In this document: in pieces, positions 7,814 through 15,426 of the stretch
Layout of the letters: each line of letters opens with the position of its first letter
Position numbering within the stretch: position 1 is the stretch's first letter
NCBI GenBank assembly: GCA_002440235.1
Contig: DJRZ01000066.1
Location: 1 to 15,426, forward strand
DNA length: 15,426 nucleotides
Source: Alphaproteobacteria bacterium UBA6347
GTDB lineage: Bacteria > Pseudomonadota > Alphaproteobacteria > CAAGCB01 > CAG-977
Reading direction: 5' to 3'
Notes under the pieces: generated by a model
What the model was told of the DNA's origin: nothing
The model's database searches: none
The model's input: the letters and a program-made list of their open reading frames with translations, nothing else
Position numbers and translations under genes: made by a program

Positions 7814-10150
7814 TCAGCGCGTTTTTTTGGCGAAGCGGGATTTTTTCGTCCCGCCGGCGGTTCCGGATTGCGGGAACGCCCGCGCGAATTCGTCGTACAG
7901 GTCGGCGGCGAACGTGTCGTTGAACGTCAATTTACCTTTGTACCAATCGGGTTTCAACCTGTTTTCCCCGTCAAAGGCGGCAAAGCGTTTCGTCCACGGC
8001 GTTTCCAGTCCCAGCGCCGCGGCGAAGGGCAGGTGTTTGGAATACAGCGCCTTGATTTTCTGGTCGGCGTTGCGCATGACGGTCAGCAAAGTGTCGTCCT
8101 GCGAAGACAGATAGAGCTTGTACCCCTCTAAATTGTTCAAAAGAGCGTCGCCCGCCGCCGACGGCGCGCGCAGCAAAACCTTGAACACGCCGACGCACAC
8201 GAGGACGGCGAAAAAGGCGGTCGCCGTCGCCAGCGTCGTCTGCATGCCGAAAAACGTCAGCGCGACGGTCAGCAAAAGGGCGGACGGAGCGAAAACGCAC
8301 AGCGGTCCGACCGTTTTTTTCCAGCCGGCTTTGACGCCGTTTTCGCGGACGCCCGTCCAAATCCGCGCGCCCGAAAACGCGGCGGGGATAAAGAACAAAA
8401 CGCACGCCGCCGCCGTCGCCGCCGTGATCGCGGGGAACAGGGACAACGCCGCCGTCGCCCCGACGGCGACCGCCGCCATTAAAATGCCGAACCAGAAATA
8501 GGATTGCGGAAAGACCGTGAATTTGCGTTTGTATTCGCGCGTCAGGCTTTTTTCGACATCATCCGTCAGGCGTTTCAGGCGCAGCATGTTGGCGTTCGCG
8601 ACGGCGAAAGACGTGTCGTCTTTGGAAAACAGGCGTTTGGCGATTTTCTTTTCCAAAGCGGTCAAACCGCTTTCCTTGTCCGTCAGCTTGATCAGCAGGG
8701 GCGTTCCGTCGGCTTGTTCGTCGAAAGCCAGAAAGTTTTTCGCCGCCATGCCCAGCAGTAAAATGAACAGCGTTTTGGGCGATATTTTCCGCGTCGCGGC
8801 GTAATTCACCACCGCGGGGGTCAAGTCGCCCTTTTGCAGGGGCTGGGCTTTGACGGACGAACGTTCCTGATTTTTACGCTGGGAGAAAAGCGTCGTCAGA
8901 TAATAGGACAGCACGAACAGAAAAGCCAGAAAAGCCGCCGCGAACGTGCCGTGTTCGATGATAAAGCGGTCAAGCTTGCCGTTCTGGAACACGGGGGCGG
9001 GCGCCTTTTCGCCCCAGTTCGCCAAAATCGTCAGGGATTCGTAAGGGGCGAGGGGAAACGTCAGCACATAGGACAGGTCGTTGCTTTTTTTGTCCTTTAC
9101 GATGCGGTAGTTTTTGCCGACGCCCGCCGCGCCGCCCGTCGCCGCCGTGTGCGAATACAGGACGGAATCGGGCGGGAACAGGACGACCGCCGCCGCGCGG
9201 GTGATCGGAATGTCCCAGTCGATGCCCGTGACGTCCCAGATCAGTTCTTTGAACGTCGGGGTTTGCGCGTTTTCGGCGTTGTTTTCAAATTCGGCGATTT
9301 TGTTGAACAGCAGATAGGAAAAGCGGAACTGGTGCGTGCCGGACGGCAGCGGTTCCGCGCCGCGCAGATCGATTTTAAATCCGTCCAGATCCGGCGTCAG
9401 TCTGGCGTTCGCGGGCTGTTCGTCCAAAAAGGATTCCAGCAGCATCAGGTTCGTCCGGTGCTTTTTGCCCGTTCTGTCCGTGTGGTATTTCGGAAAGGAT
9501 CGCTCGAGCCCGTAAAAATCGTTTTCGGTCGGTTCGACGACGCGTTCGATCGTTTCCGTGACGCGGATCGCGCCGTTGCCCAGAATTTCGATGCGGCTGA
9601 AAAAGTAGGGGATATGCTTTAAAAAGGGAACCTCGACCAAAGTGTTCGGCGGAATCAGCGCGACCGTCTTTTCGCCGTCGTAGTCCAGCGGATAATAGCG
9701 CGCCCTTTCGCCTGCGGGCTGTTGTTCCGCCGCCGCCGGATCGGGCTGTTCCTTCGCGCCGTTCGCGACGAAAGCGGCGAGCCTTTGAGTCTTGGCGGAG
9801 TTCGCCGCCGCCGCTTTGGCGTTTTTGCGTTCCTGCGCGGACAGACGCCGGCGGGCGCGTTCCAGCGTGCGGTTCAGCGCGCCCGACGCTTTGGTTTTGA
9901 CGTTGCCGCCCAGCTGCGGTTTTTTGCCCGACGTGTTCGTGTTGTCGAAAAAGACCAGCGTGCCGCGCGCTTCCAGAATTTCGGACAGGCTGGGGACGTG
10001 GTTCGGATTTTGTTTTTTGTCGTCGAAGGAATCCAGAATTTGCACCAGTTCGTTGTTGACGGTGAATTCCTTCGGGTCGTCGGCGCGTCCGCGGACGGTT
10101 CCGACCGTCAGGACGCAAACAAACGCAAAGGCAAAAACAAAATAACGCAT
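7814..10150 (-). CDS. DUF2207 membrane protein
   Basis: The gene encodes 778 residues. The start at 10150 gives a clean signal peptide (MRYFVFAFAFVCVLTVG, cleavage near residue 24) with AGGGGA 11 nt upstream; the longer frame merely adds 16 residues in front of it. Residues about 25-180 are a low-complexity, Lys/Ala/Gln-rich segment of unknown role. Residues about 184-384 are the exported DUF2207 beta-rich domain (ETIERV, FYGLERSFP, WDVTG). A membrane helix follows at 400-422, a cytoplasmic stretch (425-550), then four hydrophobic segments between about 550 and 659. The C-terminal soluble tail has LEGYKLYLSS and LPFAAALGLETPW, both recurrent in DUF2207/YciQ-type proteins. The function of the family is unknown. 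The long N-terminal insertion before DUF2207 is unusual. It is likely the first gene of an operon with parE and is transcribed divergently from serA. Confidence 0.88.
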   Translation of the reverse strand: MRYFVFAFAFVCVLTVGTVRGRADDPKEFTVNNELVQILDSFDDKKQNPNHVPSLSEILEARGTLVFFDNTNTSGKKPQLGGNVKTKASGALNRTLERARRRLSAQERKNAKAAAANSAKTQRLAAFVANGAKEQPDPAAAEQQPAGERARYYPLDYDGEKTVALIPPNTLVEVPFLKHIPYFFSRIEILGNGAIRVTETIERVVEPTENDFYGLERSFPKYHTDRTGKKHRTNLMLLESFLDEQPANARLTPDLDGFKIDLRGAEPLPSGTHQFRFSYLLFNKIAEFENNAENAQTPTFKELIWDVTGIDWDIPITRAAAVVLFPPDSVLYSHTAATGGAAGVGKNYRIVKDKKSNDLSYVLTFPLAPYESLTILANWGEKAPAPVFQNGKLDRFIIEHGTFAAAFLAFLFVLSYYLTTLFSQRKNQERSSVKAQPLQKGDLTPAVVNYAATRKISPKTLFILLLGMAAKNFLAFDEQADGTPLLIKLTDKESGLTALEKKIAKRLFSKDDTSFAVANANMLRLKRLTDDVEKSLTREYKRKFTVFPQSYFWFGILMAAVAVGATAALSLFPAITAATAAACVLFFIPAAFSGARIWTGVRENGVKAGWKKTVGPLCVFAPSALLLTVALTFFGMQTTLATATAFFAVLVCVGVFKVLLRAPSAAGDALLNNLEGYKLYLSSQDDTLLTVMRNADQKIKALYSKHLPFAAALGLETPWTKRFAAFDGENRLKPDWYKGKLTFNDTFAADLYDEFARAFPQSGTAGGTKKSRFAKKTR

Positions 10151-10208
10151 GGATTGACGAATCCCCTGATGCGCCGCCGCGAAACGCGCGCCGGACAAAT
10201 TTACGAAC

Positions 10209-10223
10209 GGTTAATTTTTAACC
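10209..10223. repeat. Perfect inverted repeat over a -10 box
   Basis: GGTTAA and TTAACC with a 3-nt spacer form a 15-bp palindrome that coincides with the predicted -10 region of the DUF2207-parE operon. It lies in the divergent intergenic region shared with serA. The symmetry suits a dimeric regulator; chance in an AT-rich spot is the alternative. Confidence 0.4.
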
Positions 10224-10243
10224 GATTTTCCGGCGATGTGCAA
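10215..10243 (-). promoter_or_regulatory. Promoter of the DUF2207-parE operon
   Basis: Minus strand: TTGCAC (10243-10238), a 17-nt spacer and TAAAAA (10220-10215). The -10 box lies inside the perfect inverted repeat GGTTAA-TTT-TTAACC (10209-10223), which could be an operator. A start point near 10208 would leave a leader of about 58 nt. Confidence 0.5.
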
Positions 10244-10268
10244 TCCTTTAAAACGTGAAAAACAAAAC

Positions 10269-10297
10269 TTTAAACGACCGCCCGAATGGTGTATAGA
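10269..10297 (+). promoter_or_regulatory. Promoter of serA
   Basis: TTTAAA (10269-10274), a 17-nt spacer and TATAGA (10292-10297) give a start point near 10304 and a leader of about 30 nt with AAAGGA before the ATG. The match is moderate. Confidence 0.45.
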
Positions 10298-10333
10298 GGG
10301 AAAACATCTTGTTATTTTGCAAAGGAATAAGCC

Positions 10334-11575
10334 ATGAACAACGTGTCCCTGAACAAGGACAAAATCAAAATCCTGCTGCTGGAAGACCTGCACGCGAACG
10401 CCGAAAACTATTTCAGAAGCCACGGCTACAACAATCTGGTGATTCTGAAAAACGCGCTGGACAGCGACGAACTGAAAAAGGCGATCGCCGACGTTCACAT
10501 GATCGGCATTCGCTCCAGAACGAAGCTGACCGCCGACGTGTTCGACGCCGCGAAAAAGCTGATGGCGGTCGGGTGTTTCTGCATCGGGACGAATCAGGTC
10601 GACTTGAACGCCGCGAAGGCGCACGGGATTCCCGTTTTCAACGCGCCGTATTCGAACACGCGTTCCGTGGCTGAACTGGTCATCGGCGAAATCGTAATGC
10701 TGATGCGCGGGATTCCGCAGCGCAACGCCGCCGCCCACCGCGGCGTGTGGCTGAAAAACGCCAAGGGGTCGACCGAAGTCCGCGGCAAGGTTCTGGGCAT
10801 CGTCGGATACGGTCACATCGGCACGCAGGTTTCCGTCATGGCGGAGGCGATGGGCATGAAAGTGCGCTATTACGACATCGTCGACAAGCTGGCTTTGGGC
10901 AACGCGCAGGCGTGTTCGTCGCTGTCCGAACTGCTCAGCGTTTCCGACGTCGTCAGCCTGCACGTTCCGCAGACGGCGCAAACGAACAACATGTTTTCCA
11001 ACGCCGAGTTTTTCGCGATGAAAAAGGGCGCGTTCTTCATCAACGCGGCGCGCGGCAGCGTCGTCGACGTCGACGCGCTGGAACACGCGCTGGACGAAGG
11101 GCAGATCGCGGGCGCGGCTTTGGACGTGTTTCCCAAGGAACCCGCCGACAAATCCGAAGAGTTCGTTTCCCCCCTGCGCGACATGGACAACGTTATCCTG
11201 ACGCCGCACATCGGCGGTTCCACGCTGGAAGCCCAAGCCAACATCGGGCTGGAGGTGTCCGAACGTCTGGTGAAATATTCCGACAACGGGTCGACGCTGG
11301 GCGCGGTTAACTGCGTCGAGGTTTCCCTGCCCGTGCAGGAAAGCGGCAAAACCACGCGTTTCATGCACATTCATAAAAACGTTCCCGGCGTTTTGAGCGC
11401 GATCAACGGCGTTCTGTCGAAACACGGGCTGAACGTCAGCGGGCAGTACCTGCGCACGGACGGCGAATACGCCTATGTCGTCGTCGACGTCGACGGGCAT
11501 TTGGAAAACGCGCACGACCTACAACTGGAACTGGAAGCCATCGACGGCACGCTGAAAGTGCGTTATTTGTTCTGA
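10334..11575 (+). CDS. serA: D-3-phosphoglycerate dehydrogenase
   Basis: The gene encodes 413 residues. It catalyses the NAD-dependent oxidation of 3-phosphoglycerate, the first step of serine synthesis. The Rossmann nucleotide-binding motif is GYGHIG (158-163). The catalytic triad positions are R240 (NAARGS), E269 (KEP) and H292 (TPHIGG). A C-terminal regulatory ACT domain spans about 342-413 (HKNVPGVLSAINGVLSKHGLN), the site of serine feedback in this enzyme type. The length and the single ACT domain without an extra ASB domain match the shorter E. coli-like class (about 410 residues) rather than the 520-residue class common in other bacteria. The start is supported by AAAGGA 7 nt upstream. 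It is transcribed singly, divergent from the DUF2207 operon. A hairpin without a strong T run follows the stop codon. Confidence 0.96.
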   Translation: MNNVSLNKDKIKILLLEDLHANAENYFRSHGYNNLVILKNALDSDELKKAIADVHMIGIRSRTKLTADVFDAAKKLMAVGCFCIGTNQVDLNAAKAHGIPVFNAPYSNTRSVAELVIGEIVMLMRGIPQRNAAAHRGVWLKNAKGSTEVRGKVLGIVGYGHIGTQVSVMAEAMGMKVRYYDIVDKLALGNAQACSSLSELLSVSDVVSLHVPQTAQTNNMFSNAEFFAMKKGAFFINAARGSVVDVDALEHALDEGQIAGAALDVFPKEPADKSEEFVSPLRDMDNVILTPHIGGSTLEAQANIGLEVSERLVKYSDNGSTLGAVNCVEVSLPVQESGKTTRFMHIHKNVPGVLSAINGVLSKHGLNVSGQYLRTDGEYAYVVVDVDGHLENAHDLQLELEAIDGTLKVRYLF

Positions 11576-11594
11576 GGGGCGGTTTTTCCTCTTT

Positions 11595-11614
11595 GCTTTT
11601 TGAAAACAAAAAGC
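11595..11614 (+). terminator. Possible hairpin terminator after serA
   Basis: GCTTTTTG (11595-11602) and CAAAAAGC (11607-11614) form a perfect 8-bp stem with an AAAA loop, 20 nt after the serA stop. No T run follows, so termination efficiency is doubtful. It may work only because the stem itself ends the operon, or it may be incidental. Confidence 0.35.
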
Positions 11615-11700
11615 TAAACTGAAAACAAACGGGCGTTTTTCAGACAAAACGTTCCCGACGATCGTATTATTGTGTTTCGAAGTTGTTTTGGGAGTTCGGC

Positions 11701-12975
11701 ATGGACGAAGTGAATTTGATCGCGGCAAGAAAGGACACTCTTGCTTTGGTTTTGGCGGGCGGCAAAGGGTCGCGGCTGAAAAATCTGACGGAAATACAGG
11801 CTAAACCCGCCGTTCCTTTCGGCGGCAAGTTCCGCATCATCGACTTTCCGCTGTCGAACTGCATCAATTCCGGCATGCGCCGCATCTGCGTCCTGACGCA
11901 GTACAAAGCCCACAGCCTGATCAAGCATTTGCAGCAGGGGTGGAGCTTTTTGCAGCCCGAACTGAACGAATTCGTCGAAATCTGGCCCGCCCAGCAGCAG
12001 ACGTCGGACGAGGTCTGGTATCAGGGAACCGCCGACGCCGTCTATCAGAATCTGGAAACGATTCGCGCCCACGCGCCGAAATACATTCTGATTCTGGCTG
12101 GCGACCACATCTACAAGCAGGACTATTCCAAAATGCTGAAACAGCATATCGAAGCGGGCGCGAAAGCCACCGTGTCCTGCATCGAAGTCCCGCTGGAAAA
12201 AGCGCACGAGTTCGGCATTCTGGACGCCGACGCCGAAGGCAACATCGTTCGCTTTGTCGAAAAACCGAAAAATCCGCCCAGCATTCCGGGCAAACCCGAC
12301 CGTTCTTTCGCCAGCATGGGGATTTACATCTTCGACGCCGATTTTCTGATCGATTTGCTGGAAAAGGACGCGCAGGACAAAAACTCGTCCCACGATTTCG
12401 GCAAGGACATTCTGCCGTCGCTGGTCGGCAACGTCAAAATGGTCGCGCACCGCTATCAGGACAGCTGCGTGTTCAACAAAACGGACGAGGCCTATTGGCG
12501 CGACGTCGGCACGCTGGACGCGTACTGGGAAGCCAATCTGGACTTGACGAACGTCGTTCCCGATTTGGATCTGTACGATTCGCGCTGGCCGATCTGGACG
12601 TTTCAGGAACAGCACCCCGCCGCGAAATTCGTGTTTGAAAGCGATCTGAGAACAGGCGTCGCGGTAAAATCGCTGGTTTCCGCCGGCTGTATCATTTCGG
12701 GCGGAACGGTGCGTCATTCCCTGCTGTTTTCGGCGGTGCGCGTCCATTCGTTTTCGCTGGTCGAAGATTCGGTCGTTCTGCCGAACTGCGTCATCAACCG
12801 CCACGCCCGCGTGAAAAAAGCGATTTTGGCGCAGGGGTGCGTCATTCCGCGCGGTCTGGTCATCGGCGAAAATCCCGAAGAGGATTCCAAATATTTCTAC
12901 GTGACGGAAAAGGGCGTCGTTCTGGTGACGCCCGCCATGCTGGCGAAGCTGCCGCCGGTTCCCGAATTGTCGTAA
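11701..12975 (+). CDS. glgC: Glucose-1-phosphate adenylyltransferase (ADP-glucose pyrophosphorylase)
   Basis: The gene encodes 424 residues. The enzyme makes ADP-glucose from ATP and glucose-1-phosphate, the committed step of bacterial glycogen synthesis. The N-terminal nucleotidyltransferase domain shows LAGGKGSRL (18-26), KPAVPFGGKFRIIDFP (35-50), WYQGTADAV, and GDHIYKQDY around the catalytic aspartate. SMGIYIF and EAYWRDVGT complete the family pattern. The C-terminal part (about 310-424) is a left-handed beta-helix-type domain involved in allosteric control in this family. The ATG at 11701 has GGGAG 6 nt upstream and is preferred over an in-frame TTG at 11683. A TATTAT box at 11665-11670 could be its -10. 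No other glg genes are in the window, so the gene is not part of a visible glycogen cluster. Confidence 0.96.
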   Translation: MDEVNLIAARKDTLALVLAGGKGSRLKNLTEIQAKPAVPFGGKFRIIDFPLSNCINSGMRRICVLTQYKAHSLIKHLQQGWSFLQPELNEFVEIWPAQQQTSDEVWYQGTADAVYQNLETIRAHAPKYILILAGDHIYKQDYSKMLKQHIEAGAKATVSCIEVPLEKAHEFGILDADAEGNIVRFVEKPKNPPSIPGKPDRSFASMGIYIFDADFLIDLLEKDAQDKNSSHDFGKDILPSLVGNVKMVAHRYQDSCVFNKTDEAYWRDVGTLDAYWEANLDLTNVVPDLDLYDSRWPIWTFQEQHPAAKFVFESDLRTGVAVKSLVSAGCIISGGTVRHSLLFSAVRVHSFSLVEDSVVLPNCVINRHARVKKAILAQGCVIPRGLVIGENPEEDSKYFYVTEKGVVLVTPAMLAKLPPVPELS

Positions 12976-12982
12976 CGGCAAG

Positions 12983-13018
12983 AAAAGCGGGGGCTTGGAC
13001 GCTCCCGCTTTTTTTTTG
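12983..13018 (+). terminator. Intrinsic terminator of glgC
   Basis: AAAGCGGG and CCCGCTTT pair, with a further GC/GC step across a one-base mismatch and a short loop (TTGGAC), followed by nine T. It ends the glgC transcript 8 nt after the stop codon. Confidence 0.92.
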
Positions 13019-13034
13019 CCGGAAAGGAAGCGAA

Positions 13035-13739
13035 ATGTTCTCCATCAGTCAGGAAATCGTCCGTTGCCGGAAAAGCATCGATCTGTTCGTCAATCTGCTG
13101 AAATGGCCCGCCGCCCTGTCCATGCTGCTGGCCGCGCCCGCCGCCGTTCAGGCGTTCAACAGGTATTATGTGATTCGGAACCAGCTGCACGCGCACAATC
13201 TGATCTATTTCGGCATCGGCGTGCTGGGGTTCGCGGCGGCGCGCGTCGTCTTTATCGCCCGCCGGGGGGCGGCGGAAACAATGGAACACGAAATAACGCA
13301 CATGCTGTTCGCGATGGCGACTTTGCACCGCGTCACCGGTATGGACGTCAGGGACGAGGGCGGCGGATCAATGACGTTCGCGGGCAAAGGCAACTGGCTG
13401 ATCGTGATCGCGCCGTATTTTTTTCCGCTGACGGCGTTTTTAATGATGTTTTTCGCGACGCTGGTGTCGCGTGTCGCCGGATATACGCCCGACTGGGTGT
13501 ACATCGCCTTGGGCGCGGCGCTCGGCTACAATCTGTTTTCGTTCGCGGAACAGCTGCACCCGCGGCAAACGGATTTGAAAAAGGTCGGCTTTATCTTCGC
13601 GGCGTGTTTTCTGCCGGGGGCGAACCTGCTGTCGTTCGGAACGGTGTTCGCGTTCGTCGAACGCGGATTGAACGGCGTTCTGTTTTTTTACAAATTGATT
13701 TGGTATTACGCGACGCGCGACGCGGCGAATCTGTTTTAA
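13035..13739 (+). CDS. Membrane protein with HExxH, M50-like metalloprotease
   Basis: The gene encodes 234 residues. The first hydrophobic segments lie at about 22-42 and 55-75. HEITH (85-89) is a zinc-binding HExxH motif placed next to a hydrophobic stretch, as in intramembrane site-2 (M50) proteases. Further segments lie at about 122-145, 153-172, 185-205 and 208-226. A possible third zinc ligand is D180 in HPRQTDLKK, between the later helices, where M50 enzymes carry their aspartate. The typical LDG motif is not seen, so this is an M50B-like or unclassified relative rather than RseP or SpoIVFB. The start at 13035 has GGAAG 5 nt upstream and follows the glgC terminator. It converges with the MBL hydrolase gene at a 6-nt gap and shows no terminator of its own. 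Confidence 0.75.
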   Translation: MFSISQEIVRCRKSIDLFVNLLKWPAALSMLLAAPAAVQAFNRYYVIRNQLHAHNLIYFGIGVLGFAAARVVFIARRGAAETMEHEITHMLFAMATLHRVTGMDVRDEGGGSMTFAGKGNWLIVIAPYFFPLTAFLMMFFATLVSRVAGYTPDWVYIALGAALGYNLFSFAEQLHPRQTDLKKVGFIFAACFLPGANLLSFGTVFAFVERGLNGVLFFYKLIWYYATRDAANLF

Positions 13740-13745
13740 AGCCCG

Positions 13746-14570
13746 TCAAAGACGGACGGTCTGCATTTCCCGCGCGGCGAAAACGCGGGGGTCGGCGGCG
13801 CGGGCGTCCCGTTCGATCCGGCGCATTTGCGCGTCCGTGTGCGACGGCGCGTGATGAAACAAAGCCGTGCGTTTGACGTCCGCCGCTTTGGTCAGGTTGA
13901 CCGCCTGTTCCCAAGTGGAATGCCCCCAGCCTTTGAACACTTCGTATTCTTCCGGCGTGTACATGGCGTCAAAAATCATCAGGTCGCTGCCGGCGACGAA
14001 ATCGATCAGCCCGTCAATGCCGTCCGCGGCGCAATGTTCGTAATCCGAGATGTACGATATCGATTTCCCTTGAAAGTTCAGGCGATATCCGCTAGACCCG
14101 TTGGGGTGCACCAGATTGCACGTTTGAAGCGCCGCCCTGCCGTCGAACAAATCGAAAGAGTCGCAGGCTTTGAAATCGTGAAAATGCAGAACCGAAGGGA
14201 TCATGTGCATTGGTAAAGGAAAAAACGGTTCCGACATTAACACCCCAAAGACTTGCTCAGCCGTTTGTCCGTCCGGCAGTCGAGCGGCATAAATATTCAG
14301 ATTCGACGTTTTTTGGAACGCCGGATAGAAAAAAGGAAAGCCGCAGATGTGATCCCAGTGCGTGTGCGAAACCAGCAACGTCACGTCGCTGACGCCGCGC
14401 CGCGCCAGATTTATGCCCAGCGACCGAATTCCGGAACCCGCGTCGAAAACGACCGTCCGCCCGTCCAGATTGACCTCTACGCAGGAAGTGTTTCCGCCGT
14501 AAATCGTGTGTTCCGCGGAACAACACGGGATACTGCCGCGCACCCCCCAAAAAGTGACCTCAACAGGCAT
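13746..14570 (-). CDS. MBL-fold metallo-hydrolase
   Basis: The gene encodes 274 residues, probably cytoplasmic. It has the beta-lactamase-fold metal site HTHWDH (69-74), preceded by WGVRGSIP (8-15) and FDAGSGIR (42-49). Later metal ligands are likely in LVHPNGSSG, ISDYEH, FDAMYTPEEY and GWGHSTWEQ, with LFHHAPSHTD near the end. The WGVRGSIP start with HTHWDH and the GWGHST motif is characteristic of an RNase Z/phosphodiesterase-like MBL subfamily often annotated as cyclic-nucleotide phosphodiesterase-like. The true substrate is not known. GAAGGA lies 10 nt upstream of the ATG. It appears monocistronic and converges with the HExxH membrane protein gene. Confidence 0.88.
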   Translation of the reverse strand: MPVEVTFWGVRGSIPCCSAEHTIYGGNTSCVEVNLDGRTVVFDAGSGIRSLGINLARRGVSDVTLLVSHTHWDHICGFPFFYPAFQKTSNLNIYAARLPDGQTAEQVFGVLMSEPFFPLPMHMIPSVLHFHDFKACDSFDLFDGRAALQTCNLVHPNGSSGYRLNFQGKSISYISDYEHCAADGIDGLIDFVAGSDLMIFDAMYTPEEYEVFKGWGHSTWEQAVNLTKAADVKRTALFHHAPSHTDAQMRRIERDARAADPRVFAAREMQTVRL

Positions 14571-14696
14571 TGTTTCGAAATCCTTCTTTCATCATTATCC
14601 TTTTAGCACATATGCGCGCCGCAAAGTGTGACGAAACGCACACCTCGACATATTTTATAACCGAAACGATAAAGATTTTCTGAATGTCGCCTTTGA

Positions 14697-14725
14697 TTGA
14701 TTTTCGCCGACGAAAGCGTTATCCT
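14697..14725 (+). promoter_or_regulatory. Promoter of the HdeA/HdeB-like gene
   Basis: TTGATT (14697-14702), an exact 17-nt spacer and TATCCT (14720-14725), giving a start point near 14732 and a short leader with GGGGGTG before the ATG at 14756. Confidence 0.6.
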
Positions 14726-14755
14726 GCCCGCAGTTCGATTAAACGGGGGTGCGCC

Positions 14756-15220
14756 ATGAAAAAAATCGGTTTGAAATTATCGTTGACGGCGGTTTTGGGA
14801 TTGATGCTGACCGCGTCGCCCGCCGCGGCTCAGCGCGAGGTCAAGGCTTTGCCGACCTGTCTGGATTTTACGGACGTGTACAACAAAACCGTTTTGCAGA
14901 CCGAACCCGCCACGCCCGAGGAAAATCAGGAAATGCAGAATCTGGCGGCGATCATGATGGGCTACGTTTCCGCGTTGCAGGATATTCACGGCGACCGTCT
15001 GGTCGGCATGAAAGCCGGCGACAACGAATGGACTTTGCTGGAAAACGTCGCGCAGTTCTGCCGCCAGTATCCGCATATGACGTTTCAGCGCGCCGTGCGT
15101 TCCGTCCCCGCCGTCACCCAAACGATCCAAACGTTGCAGGATCAGGAGTTCGACCGGTGCAGAAACTATATCGAACAGACGAAGCCGACGATCTGCTCGT
15201 CTTATTCGACCGCTCGGTGA
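14756..15220 (+). CDS. Exported four-cysteine protein, HdeA/HdeB-like
   Basis: The gene encodes 154 residues. A signal peptide (residues 1-25, ending SPAAA before Q26) exports it to the periplasm. The mature protein has four cysteines (C35, C102, C135, C147) and the pattern TCLDF (34-38), MMGYVSA (67-73) and NVAQFCRQYPHMTFQRAV (97-114). This echoes the HdeA/HdeB acid-chaperone family: a first cysteine near the mature N-terminus, a GY helix, and a second cysteine followed by P and A. It is longer than HdeA (about 90 mature residues) and carries an extra C-terminal cysteine pair. The family call is therefore a resemblance, not a firm assignment. The start at 14756 is chosen for the MKK signal peptide and GGGGGTG 6 nt upstream; the longer frame reads through the promoter. 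Confidence 0.72.
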   Translation: MKKIGLKLSLTAVLGLMLTASPAAAQREVKALPTCLDFTDVYNKTVLQTEPATPEENQEMQNLAAIMMGYVSALQDIHGDRLVGMKAGDNEWTLLENVAQFCRQYPHMTFQRAVRSVPAVTQTIQTLQDQEFDRCRNYIEQTKPTICSSYSTAR

Positions 15221-15238
15221 CGGGTTGAATAAACGCTC

Positions 15239-15254
15239 TTTAAATTCATTTAAA
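15239..15254. repeat. Short inverted repeat upstream of uvrA
   Basis: TTTAAAT (15239-15245) and ATTTAAA (15248-15254) with a 2-nt spacer lie in the region before uvrA. This could be an operator or simply AT-rich promoter sequence. I did not find a LexA-type site (GTTC-N7-GTTC or CTG-N10-CAG) nearby. Confidence 0.3.
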
Positions 15255-15298
15255 ACAGTCTTATATCATAATTGTTTTTTCAAACGAAAGGGCAAGCT

Positions 15299-15426
15299 AT
15301 GGACTATATCAAAATCCGCGGCGCGCGGGAACACAACCTGAAAAACGTCGATCTGGACATTCCGAAAAACAAACTGGTCGTCGTGACGGGGCTGTCGGGA
15401 TCGGGCAAATCGTCGCTGGCGTTCGA
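15299..15426 (+). CDS. uvrA: Excinuclease ABC subunit A, N-terminus only
   Basis: The first 42 codons are present before the window ends. UvrA is the damage-recognition ATPase of nucleotide excision repair. The start [25 protein letters not shown] is the standard UvrA N-terminus, followed by [12 protein letters not shown] (31-42), which contains the first Walker A motif. AAAGGG lies 6 nt before the ATG. The remainder lies outside the window. Confidence 0.95.
   Translation, partial: MDYIKIRGAREHNLKNVDLDIPKNKLVVVTGLSGSGKSSLAF

Noticed and set aside
10211..11515. 434-codon minus-strand open frame antisense to serA
   Set aside because: serA is unambiguous on the other strand; the frame has no motifs and is a codon-bias artefact.
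15221..15298. LexA-type SOS box before uvrA
   Set aside because: Neither the GTTC-N7-GTTC nor the CTG-N10-CAG arrangement is present; only an AT-rich inverted repeat was seen.

Overview
The window looks like a piece of a Gram-negative, moderately GC-rich proteobacterial chromosome, most likely an uncultured alphaproteobacterium of the host-associated kind. That placement is inference. It rests on the pilin N-terminus, the protein flavour of ParE and SerA, and the TRL-like lipoprotein. Housekeeping genes cover the right two thirds (parE, a DUF2207 membrane protein, serA, glgC, an M50-like membrane protease, an MBL-fold hydrolase, an HdeA/HdeB-like secreted protein and the start of uvrA). The left third (about 1-5600) is accessory in character and by eye lower in GC around the pilin and the restriction-modification genes.

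Left region, 1-5600. A PilS-like type IV pilin gene (minus) is preceded by a long non-coding stretch. Next come two abutting unknown genes (minus), a divergently transcribed TRL-family lipoprotein (plus), and a second long non-coding stretch leading into a two-gene module: an EcoRI-family adenine methyltransferase followed 1 nt later by a DUF262-HNH nuclease. This looks like a restriction-modification or defence operon.

The most interesting observation is that the two non-coding stretches (about 996-709 minus and 2869-3141 plus) are diverged copies of the same structured RNA. They share two invariant blocks of 12-13 nt, a conserved 10-nt block near the 3' end, and the same order of hairpins, whose arms differ in sequence but stay paired. 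Each copy sits directly upstream of a co-directional gene. One ends in an intrinsic terminator just before the pilin ribosome binding site. The other ends in a hairpin that would bury the methyltransferase ribosome binding site. I do not recognise the family.

Middle, 5600-10330. A tRNA-Leu(CAA) with encoded CCA and its own terminator is followed by an apparent minus-strand operon of a DUF2207 membrane protein and parE (topoisomerase IV subunit B). A promoter with a perfect inverted repeat over its -10 box lies between this operon and the divergent serA.

Right, 10334-15426. serA (serine biosynthesis) and glgC (glycogen synthesis) are separate plus-strand genes; glgC has a strong terminator. 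An HExxH membrane protein gene converges with the MBL hydrolase gene at only 6 nt. A small exported four-cysteine protein precedes uvrA, which runs off the right edge.
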